Assembly: GCA_000431155.1 (NCBI GenBank)
Contig: HF985651.1
Location: 44,824 to 65,181 of the forward strand
Reading direction: 5' to 3'
DNA: 20,358 nt
Source: Bacteroides sp. CAG:927
GTDB lineage: Bacteria > Bacteroidota > Bacteroidia > Bacteroidales > Muribaculaceae
Shown: positions 15,105 to 20,358 of the stretch, in pieces
How positions within the stretch are numbered: the stretch's first letter is position 1
Layout: each line of letters starts with the position of its first letter
Program-made: the position numbers and the translations under genes
Notes under the pieces: model-generated
Told to the model about the DNA's origin: nothing
What the model saw: the letters and a program-made list of their open reading frames with translations, nothing else
The model's database searches: none

Positions 15105-16198
15105 TTCAGGTATTTGGAGAGCTTTACCGGCAGATTTCCCACCTGATCGGCGCGGTCCACAAGGTCACCGTTAACTATGATGAAAGTGGTGGGTAGTGCG
15201 CGTACATTAAAGTTAATCAGATTCTGCGGTTCCGTTGGCGGATTGTAAACCGTGATCCATGGCAGATTGTTGGCGGATTGTTTCCACTGGTATTCATCAT
15301 CGTCAATGGCCACCTGATATATTTCAAGCCCCTTGGAACGGTATTGCTCGTATATTTTGTTGAACTCCAAATTTATAGCCGGAGACTCTTTGGCAGTATA
15401 GGCCGTGAAGTTAAGCAGCACCACCTTGTTGTTGTGTGCCACTTGCGCCAAATCATGCTGGCGTCCTTTGTTGTCCCACAGTTTCAAATCCGGGAATGCC
15501 ACTGTGCTTGCCACAATAGTGTCGGTAGATGTGTAATAGGGCATTGATGCACGATGTAGCAGGTAGATGTTTTTGAGCTGTTCGGTGCGCGGGTCGTTTG
15601 GACGGTCTCTGTCGTAAGCGTTGGCAACAGCGCCAATCACGCGCAGGTCGCTTCGGTTTTCAGGGTCAAACACAGGTATGCCGCCAATACTCTTGTTGAT
15701 GATGTAATAGGCCACAATGCCGCTTGGCTCCTGAAGCATCATTTGGGCAAGCTCGCGTTTCAGCAATGAATCGCCGGTGGTGGCGAGTGTGCCTTTTGTG
15801 AGCGCCGATTGCATCAGCTTGTGGTCAACATTGGTGATTATCTCGGCTGCTGTGGAGCCGGAGAGTTTGTAGGATGTGTCAAAAGAGGAGGCGTTGGCGG
15901 AAAGGGTAAGTGACTCAATGCTGTCGATGGGCAAATAGATGTATTTGTCATTCAATGACAAGCGGTATATGTCGGGATGACCGGCGGCTTCGCGGCTAAA
16001 CTCAAAGGCACCATCGCTGCCTATCATGATGGTGTCAAGAGGATACCATCCTATGGCACCGGCGCCCTCAAGCACCATACTGCTGTTTTCGGCACCTTGC
16101 ACAGTGCCTTTGACTTTCCATGACGGGGTGCGCGAACACGATGCGGCAAATATTGCCGCTGCTGCTAATGCTGTGATATAAAGAGGAATATGTTTCAT
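15101..16198 (-). CDS. DUF4369/thioredoxin-fold lipoprotein lacking redox cysteines
   Basis: A 365-residue predicted lipoprotein. The signal ends in the lipobox AASC with C21 as the modified residue. Residues about 27-120 resemble the DUF4369 beta domain that precedes TlpA-like thioredoxins in Bacteroidota; residues about 235-365 form a TlpA/AhpC-like thioredoxin fold, with VVLLNFTAYTAKESPAINLEF at the active-site position and the cis-proline loop ALPTTFIIV (P336). The usual W-C-x-x-C is replaced by Y-T-A-K-E, and C21 is the only cysteine in the whole protein, so disulfide chemistry is not possible in the usual way. A binding, chaperone or scaffold role is inference. I chose the ATG at 16198 for its lipoprotein signal; the open frame to 16303 crosses the divergent promoters. 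Coupled to the glycosyltransferase gene downstream. Confidence 0.85.
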   Translation of the reverse strand: MKHIPLYITALAAAAIFAASCSRTPSWKVKGTVQGAENSSMVLEGAGAIGWYPLDTIMIGSDGAFEFSREAAGHPDIYRLSLNDKYIYLPIDSIESLTLSANASSFDTSYKLSGSTAAEIITNVDHKLMQSALTKGTLATTGDSLLKRELAQMMLQEPSGIVAYYIINKSIGGIPVFDPENRSDLRVIGAVANAYDRDRPNDPRTEQLKNIYLLHRASMPYYTSTDTIVASTVAFPDLKLWDNKGRQHDLAQVAHNNKVVLLNFTAYTAKESPAINLEFNKIYEQYRSKGLEIYQVAIDDDEYQWKQSANNLPWITVYNPPTEPQNLINFNVRALPTTFIIVNGDLVDRADQVGNLPVKLSKYLK

Positions 16199-16228
16199 TC
16201 TAATAGTAGTGATTGTTTTTATATACTG

Positions 16229-16236
16229 CAAAGTTA
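16229..16236 (-). promoter_or_regulatory. -7 element of the thioredoxin-fold lipoprotein gene
   Basis: On the minus strand the bases read TAACTTTG (TAnnTTTG), 31 bases upstream of the ATG at 16198. The nearest TTTG upstream (16265-16262) is 25 bases away, longer than the usual 19-21, so the -33 region is weak or degenerate. Confidence 0.5.
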
Positions 16237-16281
16237 ATCTTTTTTTTATAAGCGTGAACGGCAAAGGTGTAAAATATTTTG

Positions 16282-16289
16282 TACCTTTG
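16282..16289 (+). promoter_or_regulatory. -7 element of the parE operon
   Basis: TACCTTTG matches TAnnTTTG and ends 26 bases before the parE ATG. It is preceded by TATTTTG as at the acyl-CoA synthetase promoter. No clear TTTG lies 19-21 bases upstream; only a TG at 16255-16256. It lies inside a 30-base imperfect dyad (16261-16290). Confidence 0.6.
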
Positions 16290-16315
16290 CATACTGCACG
16301 CATCTACACTGATTT

Positions 16316-18256
16316 ATGACCGAAGATATCAAAGATGAAGAAATATTGCCCGGCGGTGATTCTGCCGGGACGGATAACTACGGCGATGATGCCATAGTGA
16401 CACTTTCATGGAACGAGCATATCCGTCGCCGTCCCGGTATGTATATCGGTAAGCTCGGCGATGGCTCCAGCGCCGATGACGGTATCTATGTGCTTCTCAA
16501 AGAAGTGCTTGACAACGCCATTGACGAATATATGATGGGTTTTGGAAAGCAGGTGGATGTCACTGTTACTGATTCCACTGTGACTGTGCGCGATTTCGGT
16601 CGCGGTATTCCTCTCGGCAAGCTTGTCGAGGCTTCATCGCGCATGAATACCGGCGGTAAATACGACAGCAAGGCGTTTAAAAAATCGGTAGGACTTAACG
16701 GCGTTGGTATCAAGGCAGTAAATGCCCTGTCAAGCGATTTCATGATTCAGAGCGTGCGTCAGGGCAAGCTCAAACGTGTGCAGTATTGCCGTGGAGAGGT
16801 TATATCTGAGACTCCTATTGTGGATACCGATGAAAAGGATGGTACTCTCGTGCAGTTTACACCTGACAGGGAGGTGTTTCGGGACTATCATTACCGTGAC
16901 GAATTCATAGTGCCTTTGCTCAAAAACTATACGTTTTTGAATACCGGTCTCGCCATATATTTCAATGGCCAGAAATTTATCAGTCGCAAAGGTCTGCTTG
17001 ACCTTCTGTCAGAAAACATGACCGGTACGCCACTGTATGAGCCTATTCACCTTATTGGTGAGGATATTGAGGTGGCCATTACCCACGCCAATCAGTATGG
17101 TGAAGAGTATTATTCATTCGTCAATGGCCAGCATACCAGGCAGGGCGGTACACATCTCACGGCTTTCAAAGAAGCCGTGTCACGTACCATCAAGGAATTC
17201 CTTGGCCGTGCGTCACTGGAATACAGCGATGTGCGCAGCGGTATTGTTGCGGCTGTGTCGCTGAAAGTGGAGGAACCGGTATTTGAGTCGCAGACCAAAA
17301 CCAAGCTCGGTTCGCGAGACATGGCTCCTGATGGTGTGACTATAGCCAAATATGTGGGCGATTTCATTAAAAAAGAGCTTGACAATTATCTTCATCGCGA
17401 TAAAAATACTGCTGAAATCATTCAGCGTAAGGTGCTTGAGAATGAACGGGAACGCAAGTCAATGGCCGTTGTGACCAAAAAAGCGCGTGAGCAGGCCAAG
17501 AAAATCAATCTTCACAACAAGAAATTGCTTGATTGTCGCATACATCTCAATGATGCCAAAGGCGATGAGGATTTGAAACTCGCATCCTCCATATTCCTCA
17601 CCGAGGGCGATTCCGCAACAGGTTCCATTACCAAAATCCGCAATGTGGAAACTCAGGCTGTGTTCTCTTTGCGTGGTAAGCCCAAAAACACCTATGGCAA
17701 GACCAAGAAAATGGTGTATGAGAATGAGGAGTTCAATCTGTTGCAGGCAGCTCTGAACATTGAGGACGGTTTGGACGGCCTTCGTTATAACAATGTGATT
17801 ATAGCCACCGATGCCGATGTGGACGGCATGCACATACGTTTGCTTCTGCTCACGTTTTTCCTGCAGTTTTTCCCTGACATGATAAAACGTGGACATGTGT
17901 ATATCCTTCAGACTCCGTTGTTCCGTGTGCGCAACAAGAAGACCGTCAAACGTACGGGAATGAAGAAATCCAAGGGTGAGGAAACGTATTACTGCTACAC
18001 TGATGAGGAGCGCAGAAATGCAATTGCCAAGCTCGGTGTCAACGCCGAAATAACGCGATTCAAAGGTCTTGGTGAAATATCGCCTGACGAGTTCCGTGAC
18101 CTCATCGGGCCGGATATGCGTGTTGACAAGGTGTCGCTTCACAAAGAGGACGGCGTGGCGGAGTTGTTACGCTTCTACATGGGCAAGAACACCATTGAGC
18201 GACAGAATTTTATCATTGACAACTTAGTAGTGGAAGATGACTCGGAAATCAGCTGA
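16316..18256 (+). CDS. parE: DNA topoisomerase IV subunit B
   Basis: A 646-residue GHKL ATPase subunit that partners ParC. The ATP site shows EVLDNAIDEY (E63 general base, N67 magnesium ligand, D70), DFGRGIP (93-99) and GLNGVGIKAVNALS (127-140). The transducer has QTKTKLG (326-332). The TOPRIM domain has LTEGDSATGS (E430) and DADVDG (499-504), and the C-terminal ITRFKGLGEI motif is present. The length is about that of ParE and far short of the long proteobacterial GyrB form. ParE, rather than a second GyrB, is inferred from its divergence (for example GLNGVG instead of GLHGVG) and from the ParC gene nearby. It starts 26 bases after its -7 element and overlaps coaD by 20 bases. Confidence 0.93.
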   Translation: MTEDIKDEEILPGGDSAGTDNYGDDAIVTLSWNEHIRRRPGMYIGKLGDGSSADDGIYVLLKEVLDNAIDEYMMGFGKQVDVTVTDSTVTVRDFGRGIPLGKLVEASSRMNTGGKYDSKAFKKSVGLNGVGIKAVNALSSDFMIQSVRQGKLKRVQYCRGEVISETPIVDTDEKDGTLVQFTPDREVFRDYHYRDEFIVPLLKNYTFLNTGLAIYFNGQKFISRKGLLDLLSENMTGTPLYEPIHLIGEDIEVAITHANQYGEEYYSFVNGQHTRQGGTHLTAFKEAVSRTIKEFLGRASLEYSDVRSGIVAAVSLKVEEPVFESQTKTKLGSRDMAPDGVTIAKYVGDFIKKELDNYLHRDKNTAEIIQRKVLENERERKSMAVVTKKAREQAKKINLHNKKLLDCRIHLNDAKGDEDLKLASSIFLTEGDSATGSITKIRNVETQAVFSLRGKPKNTYGKTKKMVYENEEFNLLQAALNIEDGLDGLRYNNVIIATDADVDGMHIRLLLLTFFLQFFPDMIKRGHVYILQTPLFRVRNKKTVKRTGMKKSKGEETYYCYTDEERRNAIAKLGVNAEITRFKGLGEISPDEFRDLIGPDMRVDKVSLHKEDGVAELLRFYMGKNTIERQNFIIDNLVVEDDSEIS

Positions 18257-18725
18257 TAATGAGCGTGTGGCATTATTCGCCGGCTCGTTCAACCCTTTCA
18301 CACGCGGACACCTTGACATTCTGCGCCGTGGCTTGAATATTTTTGACCGTGTGGTGGTGTGCGTGGGATATAATGTCTCCAAAACCACTCTTGATGATAA
18401 TGAGATACACTCCCGGTTAGACAGTATCAGGGCTGTAGTGGGCAATAATCATAGGGTTGAGGTGGCGGCTTACAGCGGTCTTACTGTGGATGCGGCAAAA
18501 CATTTTGGGGCTGTTGCTCTGCTCAGGGGCGTGCGCTCTGTGAGTGATTTTGATTACGAAAGCCGAATGGCCGACATCAACCGAAAAATTGCGGGAATAG
18601 ACACGGTTATGCTCTTGGCCGCACCCGAATGGGCGAGCGTAAGCTCATCGGTTGTGCGTGAGCTTGAGGGATTTGGCTATGATGTTTCGGCATTTTTACC
18701 AGATAATAACGAATTGCAAAAATGA
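18237..18725 (+). CDS. coaD: Phosphopantetheine adenylyltransferase
   Basis: A 162-residue nucleotidyltransferase that makes dephospho-CoA from 4'-phosphopantetheine and ATP, the fourth step of CoA synthesis from pantothenate, in the cytoplasm. The N-terminal motif GSFNPFTRGHLDI (16-28) includes the catalytic T/HxGH-type histidine H25; the position usually held by Asp in GSFDP is Asn19. RGVRSVSDFDYE (97-108) and SSSVVRE (136-142) are the phosphate-binding and adenylate-binding motifs of CoaD. Length is normal for the family. It begins within the last 20 bases of parE and its stop overlaps the next start by four bases (ATGA), so it is clearly in the same operon. Confidence 0.92.
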   Translation: MTRKSADNERVALFAGSFNPFTRGHLDILRRGLNIFDRVVVCVGYNVSKTTLDDNEIHSRLDSIRAVVGNNHRVEVAAYSGLTVDAAKHFGAVALLRGVRSVSDFDYESRMADINRKIAGIDTVMLLAAPEWASVSSSVVRELEGFGYDVSAFLPDNNELQK

Positions 18726-20326
18726 ATTTCAAGAAAATATCTTTATTCTTGCTCGCTATCACGGCGTTGCTCACGGCTTATGCCGAAGAACCGAAATTCA
18801 CACCGCGCCAAAAACTGTCGATGGTGGAGAATATAATTGAGAATTTTTATGTTGACACCGTTGATGCTGATCATGTGGTAGAAGAAGCCATTGTGGCTAT
18901 GCTTAAAACACTTGACCCGCATTCTCAGTATTCTGACTTTGAAGAAACCAAGGCTTTGACCGAGCCTCTTCAGGGCAATTTCTCCGGCATAGGAATACAG
19001 TTCAATATGCTCAATGACACTTTGTATGTGATACAGCCTGTGGCCGGTGGCCCTTCGGAAAAAGTTGGCATACTGGCCGGTGACCGTATAATAGCTGCAG
19101 ATGACACGGCTATTTCAGGAATGAAAATGAAAAATACCGCCATTCAGAAAATTCTGCGTGGCCCGAAGGGGAGTACCGTCAAGGTTACTGTGCTCCGCAA
19201 GGGAGTGCCTGAGTTTCTGGAATTCAATATTGTGCGCGATGACATACCCATCTATAGCATTGATGCCGCATATATGGCCAATGACTCTGTAGGGTTCATA
19301 AAACTTGCACGCTTTGCCGAAAGCACAGGGCAGGAGATGCTCAAGGCCATAGACAATCTCAAGCGCAAGGGCATGAAAAGGCTGGTGCTTGATTTGGAAG
19401 AGAACGGTGGAGGGTATCTGTCGGCTGCTTTTGATGTGGCTTCCTTGTTTTTGAACAAAGGCGACCTTGTGGTATTTACTAAAGGTACAAAATTAGAGCC
19501 GCGATATTTCCGTGCCGAGCGCAGGGGAGTGCTTGCCGATATGCCGGTGGTAGTGATGGTGAATCAGTATTCCGCCTCGGCAAGTGAAATTGTGAGTGGC
19601 GCCATACAGGACAACGACAGAGGTGTGCTCACCGGGCGCCGTACATATGGCAAGGGGCTTGTACAGCGTCCGTTCCCGTTGCCCGATGGTACTATGGTGC
19701 GTCTGACCGTGCAGCGTTACTATACTCCTTCCGGCAGATGCATCCAGAAACCATATGCCGAAGGCAAGGACGATGAATATCGAAACGAAACATACTCCCG
19801 ACTGTCGTCTGGTGAGCTTATGAGCGCCGACAGCATACATCTGCCTGATTCGCTGCTTTACCGCACTTTGCGGCTCGGACGCCCCGTGTACGGTGGCGGC
19901 GGTGTAATACCCGACAATTTCGTGCCTGTTGACACCTCATATTATTCCGCATACTATCGCGACCTTGTTGCCAAAGGGCTTATCAATCGTGTCGCAACCG
20001 AGTATGTTGACCAGCACCGCAAGGAGCTGCGTAAAAAATACCGCAATGAATCGCAGTTTGTAGATCAGTTCAAGGTTGACAAGGCCACTCTTGATCATCT
20101 CGTGGACCTCGGCACTAAAGAGGGTGTGGAGTATAACGAAGAGCAGTTCCTGACTTCCAAACCTATTATAGAGCTTATTATCAAAGGTATAATAGGTCGC
20201 GATATTTTTGAGCAATCCACCTATTTCAGGGTTGTCAATCCCATTTCGCCAAATTTCCGCGAAGCTATGCGCATAATCTCTTCTCCTGAAGCATATTCCT
20301 CTTATTTATCCGTTCCTGCGAAATGA
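18722..20326 (+). CDS. C-terminal processing peptidase, S41A (CtpA family)
   Basis: A 534-residue periplasmic serine protease with a PDZ domain. The signal peptide covers about residues 1-21 (LLAITALLTAYA). A helical N-terminal part carries TLDPHSQY (63-70); the PDZ domain spans about 83-172 (GIGIQF, PVAGGPSEKVGILAGDRIIAADD). The protease core has LDLEENGGGYL (223-233), the nucleophile S286 in SASASEI and the general-base lysine K311 in TYGKGLVQ; the 25-residue spacing equals that of E. coli Prc S430/K455. A roughly 200-residue C-terminal extension follows the core. The Arg/Pro common in the LDLRxNPGG motif are Glu and Gly here. It is the third gene of the parE operon. Substrates are unknown; trimming of envelope proteins is the family role. 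Confidence 0.92.
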   Translation: MNFKKISLFLLAITALLTAYAEEPKFTPRQKLSMVENIIENFYVDTVDADHVVEEAIVAMLKTLDPHSQYSDFEETKALTEPLQGNFSGIGIQFNMLNDTLYVIQPVAGGPSEKVGILAGDRIIAADDTAISGMKMKNTAIQKILRGPKGSTVKVTVLRKGVPEFLEFNIVRDDIPIYSIDAAYMANDSVGFIKLARFAESTGQEMLKAIDNLKRKGMKRLVLDLEENGGGYLSAAFDVASLFLNKGDLVVFTKGTKLEPRYFRAERRGVLADMPVVVMVNQYSASASEIVSGAIQDNDRGVLTGRRTYGKGLVQRPFPLPDGTMVRLTVQRYYTPSGRCIQKPYAEGKDDEYRNETYSRLSSGELMSADSIHLPDSLLYRTLRLGRPVYGGGGVIPDNFVPVDTSYYSAYYRDLVAKGLINRVATEYVDQHRKELRKKYRNESQFVDQFKVDKATLDHLVDLGTKEGVEYNEEQFLTSKPIIELIIKGIIGRDIFEQSTYFRVVNPISPNFREAMRIISSPEAYSSYLSVPAK

Positions 20327-20358
20327 GCCGCGTGTGTCACATAATAGTGGCTGCCGGT
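20323..20358 (+). CDS. Start of a nucleotidyltransferase, possibly IspD (3'-truncated by window)
   Basis: The ATG overlaps the preceding protease stop by four bases (ATGA) and opens a frame of 12 codons, MSRVCHIIVAAG, to the window edge. The xxIIVAAG opening is characteristic of the nucleotide-binding strand of sugar-phosphate and 2-C-methyl-D-erythritol-4-phosphate cytidylyltransferases such as IspD, an enzyme of isoprenoid synthesis. With so little sequence the family call is tentative, although coupling in the operon supports it being a real gene. Confidence 0.45.
   Translation, partial: MSRVCHIIVAAG

Noticed and set aside
16199..16303. 35-residue upstream extension of the thioredoxin-fold lipoprotein
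   Set aside because: It covers both divergent promoters and would mask the lipobox signal.
17459..18142. 227-residue open frame on the minus strand
   Set aside because: Antisense shadow of parE, covering the conserved TOPRIM region; no recognisable protein.

Overview
The window looks like a chromosomal segment from a member of the order Bacteroidales (Bacteroidota). Support comes from promoters of the TTTG-N19-22-TAnnTTTG type, the near absence of Shine-Dalgarno sites before start codons, a serine-type (anaerobically matured) sulfatase, a DUF3316-like protein, a DUF4369/thioredoxin-like lipoprotein and the Bacteroidota form of topoisomerase IV. Base composition near 50% GC and the gene style suggest Muribaculaceae or a relative, but that is inference. 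Coding density is very high: no gene-free stretch exceeds 190 bases, and I see no RNA genes, insertion sequences, CRISPR or phage genes.

Layout. (1) 1-1601, plus: the end of an ABC-transporter ATPase followed by its MacB/FtsX-type permease. (2) 1603-7480, minus: a tight operon read parC (topoisomerase IV A), DUF3316-like barrel protein, S41 peptidase lipoprotein, class I CoA-transferase, with junctions of -1, 2 and 3 bases and a well-formed promoter at 7514-7545. (3) 7666-10603, minus: an acyl-CoA synthetase followed by prfB (release factor 2), which ends at an intrinsic terminator. prfB is split over two frames and carries a textbook +1 programmed frameshift site (AGGAGG UAU CUU UGA C), so the full protein starts at 8785, 157 bases upstream of the first ATG of the long frame. 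(4) 10793-12301, plus: a solitary secreted serine-type sulfatase. (5) 12282-15104: three family 2 glycosyltransferases. The first two diverge from a shared 86-base promoter region; the third is translationally coupled behind a thioredoxin-fold lipoprotein that has lost all redox cysteines (15101-16198). (6) 16316-20358, plus: parE (topoisomerase IV B), coaD, a CtpA-type S41 protease and the first codons of what looks like ispD, each gene overlapping the next.

How the parts relate. The two topoisomerase IV subunits sit about 9 kb apart in separate operons on opposite strands, and each operon also carries an S41-family protease for the cell envelope. Three convergent gene pairs meet with a 1-base gap or with 14-20 bases of 3' overlap, leaving no room for conventional terminators. 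I see no evidence of a new defence or mobile system. The most notable points are the prfB recoding site, natural changes at the quinolone-contact positions of ParC, the cysteine-less thioredoxin-fold lipoprotein, predicted leaderless transcripts at two genes, and a dyad-symmetric promoter in front of parE.
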